From Valencia hispanica (taxonomy: Eukaryota > Chordata > Actinopteri > Cyprinodontiformes > Valenciidae), in NCBI GenBank assembly GCA_963556495.2, contig OY747704.1:35050001-35114000 (forward strand): a DNA stretch of 64,000 nucleotides. Direction: 5' to 3'. The notes beneath the pieces are model-generated. The model ran no database searches and had not been told where the DNA came from. It saw only the letters and a program-made list of their open reading frames with translations. Each line of letters starts with the position of its first letter. Position 1 is the first letter of the stretch. The position numbers were made by a program, and so were the translations under genes. This document shows positions 22,013-33,194 of the stretch, piece after piece.

Positions 22013-23215
22013 ATTTTATTTGAGAGTGCTTTCTAAAACCCAAGATCACCATACAAAGAAGAAAAAAACTGGAAAAATAAGAAAAATAATACATAGACAA
22101 TCAATAAACAAATATCAAATTATCAAATAGCGAATAAGTATACAGTACAGCAACCAGAATCAGTGTCTAAAGTGAATAAGCCAATTTAAACAGATGTGTT
22201 TTGAGCTGTGATTTAAAGAAAGAAAGAGAGTCAAGATTACTGATGTCGGGAGGAAGTGAGTTCAAGGGCCAAGGAGCAGAACCACTGAAAGTTCCATAGT
22301 GACAAGCCGGGCAAAAGGAACAGCAAGATGAGTGGCTGACGAAGGTCTAAGAGAACGGGATGGAGTGGCGATGTGAAGCAGGTCACACAGATTAAGAATG
22401 TTAAGACTATGGATGCACTTAAATGCTAGAATTAGACTTTTAAAGTTGATCTGGGATTCTATGAGCAACCAGTGAAGCTGCTGAAGAACTGGGGTAATGT
22501 GTTCTCTTGAGGGAGTCCTAGTTATGATCCAAGCTGCAGAGTTATGAAGGAGTTGGAGTTTATGAAGGGACTTATTAGAGAAACCTAAAAGAAGAGAGTT
22601 GCAGTAGTCAATCCAGGACGTGACAAGGCTATGTACAAGAATGGCAGCAGCATGGGGAGTAAGGAAAGGACGAAGTTGGTTAATGTTACATAAGTGGAAG
22701 TATGCAGACCGGGTGATATAATTAAAATGAGACTGAAATGAGAAAGTACTATCAAGGATGACACCCAGACTCTTTTGCTGAGGGGAAAGGTGAATGGGGG
22801 GAGGTGTTGATGTTAATGGAGAAACTGTGACGTTTTGTTAAAGTGGCGGCTGGGCCCACGAGTAACACATTAGTTTTATAACTGTTCAGTTTGAGAAAAT
22901 TAGAGAAGAACCATCATTTAATCTCGATGAGACAGTCTGAAAGGGAGATAAGTGGGTGTCACCTGCATAACCGTGGAAATCGATATTGAATTTACATAAT
23001 ATTTGGCGAATAGGGAGCATGTAAATAGTGAATAGAAGGGGCCCTAATACTAAACCCTGGGGTAAACCTGCAGAAACTGGAAACAAAGGTCAGCGTGGGA
23101 TTTAAACTCGATAAACTGGGTGTGTTCTGAAAGATATGAGGTAAACCAGGCGAGAGGAGTATGACTAATGCCAATGGATGCTAATCTGTTCATTTTGAGA
23201 AATGGTGTCAAATGC
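22012..23215 (-). mobile_element. L2-clade LINE, 5'-truncated, 3' half
   Basis: Minus strand, reading from 23215 down. It has a reverse-transcriptase piece (GLPQGLVLGPLLFTIYMLPI, then a decayed YADDT written YAGDT), then the ORF2 C-terminal text [36 protein letters not shown] 3' UTR follows, ending in the (ATT)n tail. Frameshifts break the frame, so it cannot move on its own. Confidence 0.85.
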
Positions 23216-23486
23216 CATGGACCGGGAGATTGATAGATGGATTGGGAGGGCATCTCCAGTTATGTGGGCACTCAGAGTAGAGCCGCTGCTCCTCCACATT
23301 GAGAGGAGTCAGTTGAGGTGGCTCGGGCATCTGGTCAGGATGCCTCCGGGATGCCTCCCTGGTGAGGTGTTTCGGGCACGTCCCACCAGGAGTCTGGGTC
23401 TCTTTGCTTAAGCTGCTGCACCCGCGACCGGACCCCGGATAAGCGGAAGAAAATGGATGGATGGATGGATGGATGGATGGATGGAT
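23205..23486 (+). mobile_element. Internally deleted LINE 3' end with (ATGG)n tail
   Basis: It reads MDREIDRWIGRASPVMWALR, then jumps to EPLLLHIERSQLRWLGHLVR and MPPGCLPGEVFRARPT. The middle of the ORF2 C-terminus is missing. The tail is GCGGAAGAAAATGG followed by (ATGG)n at 23453-23486, the normal end of this LINE family. Same family as 7630-7930. Confidence 0.75.
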
Positions 23487-24100
23487 GTGAAATGCTGCAC
23501 TGAGATCGGACGGCCGCTGCCCCAAACCGGCCCCTCTCAAACTGGGAGCTCCACATTCCACTCTGAGCTCCACACTGCCAGACAGGACGTGTTAAAATTT
23601 TTAAAAAAGAAATGAGAGAAGCTTTATTACTTATTTCTAAAGATATATTTGACTTGACATCTAAAGCTACACTTTTCAGTGAAAGGTAGGCAAACAATAA
23701 CATGTTTACTCTTTTGTTGATATGACTTATTTAAAAGTTTAGCACATATTACTTTGCTGTTTCAGTAAATTTTGTAATGACAAATCTGCCACAGAGGTTG
23801 CTGTCTTGAGTATTGAAGCTGAAAGCTAATCAGTAGGAGAAATGTATTATTATACCTTGTAATACAGGAAGTATACGTACATAAGCCTTACATTTTTCAA
23901 AATGTTGTCTCATTACAATATAAACTTCAGTACAGAAGTTTTCCAAAGGACCATTGTAACTATGGAGGAGCTGTTTATATTCCCATTTCATGCGAAAGAA
24001 TCAGTCAACAGATAAAGTATTAGTTATGCACTCCAAAGATTCGACCTCCATGGATCAGTTTACCACTGATGAAAACCATTCCCACAAGACAAAGAAACAC
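23487..24100. other. Non-coding DNA, no clear feature
   Basis: 23487-23590 may continue repeat-derived GC-rich sequence; the remainder is AT-rich without recognised content. Confidence 0.35.
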
Positions 24101-24109
24101 AGTAAAGCT

Positions 24110-24500
24110 GTTGAAGAGACTCTCATCAGGTCAGATAAGAGGAAAATAGCCTCTTTTGACCTAAATGCAAAACACTGTGTTTGGAGGAAAACTAACGCTG
24201 GAGATTGATCTGAACACACAATCTTTATATTGACACATAATGGAGGCATCTTCAGGCTGTGGGGATGCATTTTGTCTGCAGGGACAGGGGAGCTTGTCAA
24301 CGTTTTTGGGAAAATGAAAGGAGCTAAAACCAGGACAATCCTACTAAAGCCTGCGAGAGACTGTAAAATATTTGAAACTGGGGCAGAAGTTAAATTTTTA
24401 GGAGGATGGTGACCTTAACCTTCAAAGCATTATCTCAGGGGGAGATGAATACAAATCCTTAGATATTTTTTTCAGATATTTATGGGAAACAAGTTTGAAA
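24110..24500 (+). mobile_element. Tc1-like transposon relic, middle portion
   Basis: Contains TCAGGTCAGATAAGA, AAATGCAAAACACTGTGTTT, CTGTGGGGATGCATTTTGTC and GGGACAGGGGAGCTTGTC in the order of the DDE half of a Tc1 transposase. Same family as the relic at 12222. Confidence 0.68.
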
Positions 24501-25649
24501 GACATGTCTTTTTCTTCCACTTCCCAGTTATGGTTTATTTTGTGCTGGTCTATTGCATAAACAGGATGAAATGTAAAAATAATAATAAAATAAAATAAAA
24601 AGGTTCTTCAAGCGTGTAGAGACACAATTAGTATAGGTCACCTTAAGATATGTTTTTAGAAAGAACACAAACTGTAATATGTTTGTTAAAGCCTGAGCTG
24701 TTTTGTTGTGTTTGAGTAAAGTAGGTGAATATACGCATAGTGCAAGACTGCACAAAATACCTTTAGAAATGTGTTCCTCAAACTTCAAACAAAATCACTG
24801 ATAAACCAGAGACCTTGTTGGTCTGCTTGTTCTTAGATAAATATATACGAGAGACTTCAATTCCGTCTCATTTAACGCTAACTTTTATTAATCTGTTTGG
24901 AGAATTAGGGAGAGCTTTCTGTGGCAGTAGGGTGACGCCTAGTGGTAATGCATGATAATACTTTTAAAAACGAATTTAGCGCAAATAAAGTAGGCTAGTT
25001 GTCTAATTGAATTAGCCTACTTTTTATATATATATATAATTTTCCTCTCATTTTCTCTGTCAAAGTTTCACAGTTAGAATCATAACATTTACACACTGTG
25101 TTAAATGCAGTTGCAGCTTGTTGGGTTTTTTTGGCTTTTTAGCTGAGTAATTTCTGCTTCTCAGCTGGAGCTAATGGTCACAGCAGCAAGGTTAATGAAT
25201 TGTGACACTCAGACCTTTGCACACATGGTTAGACAACAAGCTGCAACTTCTGCCACTTGTCAAGGAATTTGTGTAAACCCGATGAAAACATTGACTTCCA
25301 AGTTATTCATGAATTACAAATAGGCTTTTAATGCCGGGTTTCCTCATGACTCAGTTTTTTGTGGGTAATTATTAAAGTCTAAGACTGTTTATTGAAAACC
25401 TTAACACTCTTAAAAACATGCTAAATGTGCTTATTCTTTGTTTTTTTAACACAAACTATCATATGTAGGTATTGCTGTATAGTCCTGATTGCCCACACTT
25501 TCTGAGCTCAGAGTTCAACAACACCAACATAACGACTCCTGCTCAGGTATTGTGTGTGAAGCAACTCTTTCCCAGTTAGTGGAGGTTTTTAGTTTGGATT
25601 TCCTGTACATACATAATATTAAGCATCTCTTTGCAGAATTTAAGAACCC
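24501..25649. other. Non-coding DNA, possible conserved block
   Basis: No gene. 25110-25350 has balanced composition and no repeat wording, so it is a candidate conserved element; this is a guess. Confidence 0.3.
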
Positions 25650-25880
25650 ATTAATGAGGGATTGCTGAAGGATTGCTGTGGTTGGAAAGTCTGCATCAAC
25701 GGGGCCCAACCTCACGCCAATGACTGACGCAATCTGCTGGGATTCCTTAAATAGGAAACTTTTTAACTGATTGGAATGTTTGTATAAATGTATTGAAATG
25801 ACTTCTTGTTAAGTGCCTTGAGATGACATCTGTTGTGAATCGGCGCTATATAAATAAACTGAATTGAATTGAATTAAGGT
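25650..25880 (+). mobile_element. LINE/SINE 3' end with GAATT repeats
   Basis: Ends GTGCCTTGAGATGACATCTG ... CGGCGCTATATAAATAAACT and then GAATTGAATTGAATT, a 3' end shared by many fish retroposons. A diverged copy is at 36990-37150. Confidence 0.65.
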
Positions 25881-26054
25881 TAACATTAGAATTTAATGCG
25901 CTCCATAGACTGTGCTGCTGCGCACTAACTTCACCCAAACACTTCAACTGCAGCTTCAGGCTTTGAATTTTTTTTAGGTGCATTTCAAATATATTTTTAG
26001 TCAAATCATCATCACCATATATAGAAATGTTTTTAAAGTTATGAAAATAAAAAT

Positions 26055-26599
26055 TACGGAAGCCCTAAAGGGTCATACATACATAGGCCAACATTTTATT
26101 TCCTCGTATTCTCGTGATAGCGAGATAATTTTCCTCCGTTTTCTCGTGATAACAAGATAATTTCTCGTGATAACGAGATATTTTTCCACCGTTTTCTCGT
26201 GATAATGAATTTGAAACTTGACTTTTCAAATTAATGACTACATCAGGGTCACTCAGATTGCCCCTCCGATAAAGATGAAGCCTCGCTAACCGTCTTCTTA
26301 GATGACGGACACTAATGTGTGCATTATCTGTAATAGCAAGGCATAAAGCTATTTCAGCCTGTGTCAGGCCATGATTGAAAAGATGTGTGATGCAGTGATC
26401 AATATTATCCTGCTCCTCTGACATTGCTACACTGAATGATGTTTCTTGCAGTGATTTAACAGACAATATTGTTTTGTTTTCTTGAGATCTCAAATTAATT
26501 ATGTTGTTATCACGGGAAAACGGAGGAAAATTAGCTCTTTATCACGAGAAAATGGGGGAAATAAAATGTATGTATGTATGACCCTTTAGGGCTTCCGTA
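26055..26599 (-). mobile_element. DNA transposon with long inverted repeats and DDE-integrase-type transposase fragment
   Basis: Both ends begin TACGGAAGCCCTAAAGGGTC and stay alike for about 90 bp, so the 545 bp element is framed by long terminal inverted repeats. Inside are about six copies of TCTCGTGATAACGAGATAA (four at 26109-26210, two inverted at the right). A minus-strand frame (26493-26205) reads MSEEQDNIDHCITHLFNHGL, TQAEIALCLAITDNAHISVR and HLRRRLARLHLYRR. I recognise this as the N-terminal helix-turn-helix part of an rve-integrase-like protein repeated in fish genomes; an IS3EU-type origin is my inference. The catalytic domain is absent, so it is non-autonomous. Confidence 0.7.
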
Positions 26600-28480
26600 G
26601 AATATAGTAAATAATGAAAAGTGTTTTTAATTAATAAATGAAATTGCCTAATTCTCTCTTCTTTGATCATTATAATGATAAAGAAGATAAATAAAATACA
26701 TTTTTTAATTGATTGATATATTTCATTACTAATGCTTTAAATATTATTAGCAATATTAATAATGAAACACACATTGGCATCAGTGTTCTGTGCTTTTGGT
26801 GGACAATCTTTAGTAGATTTATCCTCCACATAATTTACTATTGTGTTATTCTTCTTTATTTATTTATTTTTAATTATTATGATTGTAGTAGTAATAGTAC
26901 TGTTTTTGTTGATGATAGAAAAATATGTCTTAATAATAACAATCCATATTATCATTATCTTATAGACTTTTGTTGACTTTTAGGCATATCAGAATATAAA
27001 AAGTTTATGGTACAGAAATTAGGAATTATTTTTGTTAGCTAATGTCTGTTATAACTCATGTTTGTAATGTATAACATGGCAAATTTGTATACATGGATTT
27101 ATTTCTGTCTCATATTTCTTGTGTTTGGATAGTGTTTAATAGGTGCACTATATGCACTTCCAAAAGTGCATACCTGTTTAAGGCGTGCTTCCTTTCTTGT
27201 TTTGGTGCTGAATCCAGCAGTTTCGTTCTTGACCAGTAGATGTCCCTGTTGACATTAAGTTCCTTTTCCACAACTTTGACACCTGAGACCACTGGTTAAA
27301 GCTTCGAGGTCTGACTGGCAGACCGATTTTTCAGGAATCCAGCTATTACCATTGGCCAATGCGATAAAATCAGTCTGCTCAAACGAACAAAGAGGAGGAC
27401 TTCGAGAGTGCAGTCATAGAAACACCAAATGACAGTGTCTTCATTAAAAAAACGACACAAGCAAAAGGTCAGATGGCTCCCTTCTCGGTGGGCAGGAGGT
27501 GTGTTCACATGTGTGAATTTCACACACCCACAGAGTGGGAACATTAAAATCAGCCATCAGAGACTGACACATAGGGCATTTTCGGTCTCAGTGTTCCATG
27601 TGTCCTCTGTGCACAAAAAAATCTATCTTGTTAATATTTAATTATGAAAAAAACACACAGAAATTTAAAACTTAGATATGTTTGGAAAAACATGGTACTT
27701 CTGTTGTGTTACAACTACTCACAACACTTTCTTTGCTGTTTTTATTCTGATGATGAGGGAAAGAAAAGCTGATATTTATTTGTCACTGGCACATTTAATA
27801 TTATGATTCATACACATTTATATCCAAATCATTGCAAACTATTTTCAGATCATTTGGTTTTGACACCAGTTGAGCTCCTTCTGTTTGAATTGGATGAGCA
27901 AATGACTTTGTATCTCTCGATGAGCTTTTCAAATTAGACAGCTCAAATCTGCCAGAACTGACATAATAAATTATATATTTTTTGTTAGGAAAATGGTTTG
28001 AAAAAGGAAGAAAATCTAGTACGGCTAATCTCTTGCTTATTTTTTATATGCTGCTTGTCCTTGTATAATTTGCTAATGGTTTTTTTGTGAGGTTTTGCAA
28101 ATCAAAAGAAAAAGATTCACTCAGTTTTTGAATAAGCAAGTGAGAGAAAACTGTTAGAAAGAAGAATGAAATATGCACTAAATAGAAAAGTTAAACCACT
28201 TATTACCATCAGTGTTGGAAGAAAAAAAAACTGACAACTGAAAAAGGGAGTAATAAAATGTATCTGCTAAGTCTTTACTCTGCAGTTCATTATTTAAATG
28301 TTGTTAAAATCTGCTGTAAGAACCTTTTTACTAAAATGTAGCGATTTGTCTGGATAGTTCCTATAATTGTGTTTTCTCAGTATTTTTTCCCTTTTATCAC
28401 AGCAGAGCCACAGGTGCAAGTAAAGTGTAAGATCTCAAAAACATGTCAGAACATAAAAATATCACAACTTGATGAAGTGT
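26600..28480. other. AT-rich non-coding DNA, no feature seen
   Basis: Short frames have no recognisable domain. No repeat boundary found. Confidence 0.4.
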
Positions 28481-28529
28481 TGGGGAACAAAGGGTAATCA
28501 AGTTCAATAACTGTCAGGACTATTGGTAA

Positions 28530-28890
28530 ATTGCATTGTGTGAATACACCAAAGCTAATGCTTTGTCGACTCCCCATTTATACATTATGTGCAGTAATTG
28601 TTGCCATTAACCCATGTTCTCTCTCAGTTTTTCTTATATCATTGAAGTCTCACCTGGCTCAATGTTTCTGTTTAGCTGTGACACCTTCATGTGGAAGGGA
28701 CCAGACGCTAAGCCATTGTTGCCAATAACCTACAGTAACATATAAGGGACTCCTAGAACAGTGCTTAGGGGCAGATGGCCATTTATACTGAGCCAGGTTC
28801 TGCTGGAGGTATCTTGTTGTTAAAGAGGAGTTTTCCAATCAACTGTTGCCACATGTATGCTCACTATGAAGGATTGCTTTCAAATTTTCA
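28530..28890 (+). mobile_element. Retroposon 3' fragment
   Basis: Phrases AGCCAGGTTCTGCTGGAGGT, TTAAAGAGGAGTTTTCCAAT and CTGTTGCCACATGTATGCTC follow the 3' UTR of a common fish LINE/SINE (normally GGTTTCTTCC-TGTTAAA-GGGAGTTTTTCC). Ends are approximate. Confidence 0.5.
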
Positions 28891-30983
28891 AACCTTATAA
28901 CTATAAATTATATGTATTCCTGGAAAGTTTTAAGTCATATTAATAGGCTTATTTCGATTTTTAAAATATGCTTAGTTGCCTTTTGTAGCATCACAAAGAA
29001 AACAGATAAAACTGGTGGATGCTGGATAATGCATCTCTCCAACAGAATAAGACAGTGATGAAGGAGGAGAGTAAAGCCAAAGGATGGAGATGAAATTGAC
29101 CCCTACCACAACTTTGGGCAGCAAATAAAGGAAGAAAAAACAGGCACAGACAGCCAGACAGACAGACAGAGCACCTGATCACTGTATCACGTTTTGTCAC
29201 TAACACTAACTGATCCTAACTACAGCTTTAATTGCTCATTGACACATAATTACATGGACGTGTCCACGCACAGAGTGAGAAATTAATCAGGAGAATCCTC
29301 AACAAATGTGTGCAGACAAAGAGATTATATGCCTCCTTAATTGTGTCTAATAGGTTTATGACATGTTTCTCATCAGAGTATTATGCAAAAAAGCAGTAAT
29401 TATGTTCTTCAGATGAACATCATTTACACAGACTACTTTACATTAAGAAGGACATTTAAACTAAATCAAAACATTTTATAGTAATTTGTCTTTGTCTTTG
29501 CCTTTATATTAATATTATTATTTATTTATATCATTATTATCAATGTAGGCTTCATGTGTGATTTTTTTAAATATATGATTCTATCAAATCAAGCAACTAC
29601 TAAATCAGAAGTCTGTGTTTTGATGAGCTTGTTTAATATTTTTAAAAACTGTCAGACCTCAGTCAACAAATTCTGTTTAAAAATCCCACACCATTCTTTA
29701 AAATGGATCAGAACCAGGCAGTCAGTATAGTCCCAAAAAGAAAATACAAGAAACAGGAGCAAGAGACAAAGAAAGAGAACGGACAAATTATTGAAAAGTC
29801 AAATTTCTCCTGGAATAATAATGGAAAGTCTGTTAGAGTTGAAATGTTATTTTTAAGAAAAATCTTAATCTTAATCTGTTTTTGCCCCTTGCTGCTTCTC
29901 TTTCTTCTTGCATTTTAAAGCTCTGCTTACAACCTGGTTCTAATCTAGCTGTGGGAAATGCAAATATCTGCAACTTTTTGATCAGGAGATCAGGATCAGG
30001 GTTTTTTTGTATTTTTGTATTTGCATGCATTTTTAATGGATGGTGCATTTGGAACTTGACTGGCATTGGGGCACCCCTTTGTATTGTAATTATTCACTAG
30101 TCTACAGACATACAGCACCCTGTCCACAGATTGGTACACTTAATTGGTAAATATGTGTTAAAGAAAAATAGAAACTCAAAATACTTTTGCTGCAGAAGCA
30201 GAATCCTTAACAAAAAAGTTGAAAAAACATGAATCTAAGCACATTAATCAATTGAGTTTAAAAAAAAAATCCTAAGATTTTAAATATATTATTATTTTTA
30301 ACAAAACCAACAGTGTCACAACTAGCGGCACCCTTGATTCATTTTGCATTTGGGTAATGCTAATATTGTTTTAAGTTTGTCAGAAGTTCTGATATTTTTT
30401 ACTAATGCAGGAATGTTTACACCAAACTGTTTGCACCTCTATCTTTAGAACTTATATTATTGCTGGCACTATTGTACCCGACCCTATTATAATGCTTTAC
30501 ATTAAAATTATTTTCATTCTATTTACATTTATTGTTTCTGGTCTGTCAAAATCACCAAAACAGTATTTCATTGTAGCCCCTAAAATGAGAAATACAATTT
30601 AAGTTCTGTTATATTATATTCAATCATGTTCTACCCTTGATGGCAGAATGAATGTGGCTGATATAATTCCTGTGTTGTTCATACTTTATCAGAGTGTCAA
30701 GGAACTTTAAATTGGTAACCAAATACTTTTTGTTTTTTGGAGAAAACCGGTCATGAGGCCCATTTTATTTAACTGCAAAATCTGAAAGACAAGAGAACAT
30801 GCAGAATGTTTCAGGTACCAGTTGCAAGAAAATAGCAATAATTTAAATGTTTAAAACAACTGGAACCGTGACAAAGCAGGTGAGGATGATCCATGGTTAT
30901 TCAGCCAGCAAACACTATGAGGACAATTGCAAAGGACAGGAGGAAGACTCCAAAACTCAAAACAGCAGTTTTTTTAATGTGAG

Positions 30984-30988
<5 letters not shown>
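28891..30988. other. AT-rich non-coding DNA; weak Tc1-like trace
   Basis: 29210-29460 has balanced composition and could be conserved. 30300-30620 has wording faintly like a Tc1-type terminal region (AACTAGCGGCACCCTTGATT). Nothing firm. Confidence 0.3.

Positions 30989-31047
<59 letters not shown>
30989..31047. repeat. (TA)n microsatellite, about 59 bp
   Basis: Uninterrupted TA run. Confidence 0.97.
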
Positions 31048-31051
<4 letters not shown>

Positions 31052-33190
31052 TATCTTCCTGACAGAACACCAGATACTCTTAATTGATTTGGTACAATTA
31101 GTTGTTGTCAAGGAAATTTGTTTGAATAAATAATCAACATACTTTTTGTTGTTGTTATTTTTGGATGGCTGGTTGTTTATTTGTTACATATCTAACAAGA
31201 TGCTGAAGATAATCTCCTCCAGGTCAGGGGTGAAGATGGTGCTTGTTAAATCATTTAGTCAGAACTGCATTCATCCTCTTGTTTGCGGTTCTCAGAAACG
31301 GTTCAGCCTCGCTCTCCTTTAACAACACAAATCTGAAACAGCTTCTGGGAAAAGCCTCTGCTGAGAGACTGTTTTATGACTAAATGTGTGTTTAGCCGCA
31401 TGTGCCCTTCATCCCATGTGCTTTCTCCCCTGCTGAGAGTGTTCACACACACGCACATTCACACACATACACGCACACACAGTGTTTGCACTGAAACACA
31501 TATCCATGAGTGTGTGCTTGCTGACCAAAGCCCAAGCTTGTCAGTCACACACACCCGCTCTCTTTGGAGGCCAGGCGGGTGGTCTGGCTGGGACAGAGAT
31601 GGACACATGCTGGGATCATAGCTGCCATGTGTGATTCAAATTTCTCCTTACTTTCCCTCCTTCTTTCTATCCTCCCCTCATCCGTCCTTCTCTTATCACC
31701 AGCGTTGTCCTCCCACCTCTGCCTGCTGTGTTTACACTCCTGTGCCTTTAAAAACCCTGACTCTGTCAAACATATTCTGTACACCGACTCGTCAGCCAAC
31801 TGTTCCTGAAACCCATACAGGCAATTAGACACTTGTGATTAGAAATCTGGGGATATTTTGCACCTCCTTGCTCTCTCTCTCTCAAAGAATCATGTGTTTT
31901 CTGTCTTGATCCCAGGCTCCACTCCTTCCTTCTGTTCTTGGGTACCAAACTCCTCATTACTCTAATTTAGAGGAAAGGCAGCCCCCCCCCCTAATGTGTT
32001 CTGGAGGCCTGAAGAATATCAAGTGCTGCTTAATTCTTTAATTCTATTCAGTCTTTACATTCACACCATCCTTCCACCAGCTCTCCTGTCCCTTCTTTCA
32101 TCAATTTGTGTCCCATTTAGTATCCCAAAAGAGCAGCTGCTAAAACATGTTTTTTTAAATAGAGAAGGAGAGAGATGTACGTTTTAAAAGCATATCAAAG
32201 CAGCGGATCCCGTCCCTCTTCATGCAGGCTGTTGTTCCTGGTATCCAACAAGTGTTTACATGTTGTTGCCGCTCCTCATGCTCCACTGAATGTGTACTTT
32301 TTTAACCCTATCGTTTCGCTGAAATAGGCTGATCTCCATGGTGACGGTAGCTGTAGAGAGCAGGTGGAGGGCCCTTGAGGATGCATTAGGACCTTCTTAC
32401 GATGAGCAGGATGCATCTTCACCGTAAGCTGAACTGTGCATTAGGGCCTCACTTCAAGGGCCTAAACAGGGTTCATTGTTCAGTGTCTGTATTGTTGTCA
32501 GATCACTTGGCATGAAAAACTCAACTCGGAGCAATTTAAACGACTTGGTTACTTTGATTACAAAGAAAAACTTTTAAGTCATATATAAACTTTACATTTG
32601 GGAAAAGAAAATCATAAAATAGTTGCAGTATAACTGAATACCGAAATCAAGGACTAGATGCTTTTAATGCATTATAATGACCTACATTTGTAAAATAAAG
32701 AGATTTAAAAAACAACTGAAAGAAAGAATCTATATGTAGTGAAAGCACGATCACAGTCGTCAGTATTGCCCTTTTAAAATAAGAAAAAATATGTAATGTT
32801 GCTATTGTCTTTACATAATACATTTTCCTTTAAACCAACCATCTACTCTGTACTTTCACAGCAATAGACACTTGTAGGCTGGACAATCAGTGAGGCAATA
32901 TTTATGCTTCTTTTAGATTGGTGTTTAAAGAGAGCTATCAAGCTATGTCTGCTGAATTTGATGCAAAATATGCCATTCTTTAAAAACTGAACAAGGAAAA
33001 AAAACATACATCATTGAGAGACAATTCACACTTCAAATACACACTTGATACCATGATATGATGATGAAACATTAACAAAGAATTCTGTATTGCAAAAGAA
33101 TGTGATCACAATTTTTGATCAAATAAAATGAAAACTGTTGTAACACTCATCAGATCATATCTTAAAGTACACTGTGTTGAATATGAATTA
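31048..33190. other. Unique-looking non-coding DNA with CA-rich tracts
   Basis: 31440-31500 is CA-rich. Frames on both strands at 31540-31830 are open by composition (pyrimidine-rich) without domains. 32330-32480 has GCATTAGGACCT and GCATTAGGGCCT and ordinary complexity. Confidence 0.35.
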
Positions 33191-33194
33191 TAAT

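Noticed and set aside
21744..22130. Reading frames with long poly-Asn, poly-Ile or poly-Tyr tracts
   Set aside because: They are the (AAT)n microsatellite translated in different frames; the preceding residues belong to frameshifted SLC28 exon K.
23453..23486. CRISPR-like or satellite array
   Set aside because: It is a plain (ATGG)n LINE tail; there are no spacers.
31545..31832. Overlapping open frames on both strands
   Set aside because: Open by pyrimidine/purine composition only; no domain and no splice context.
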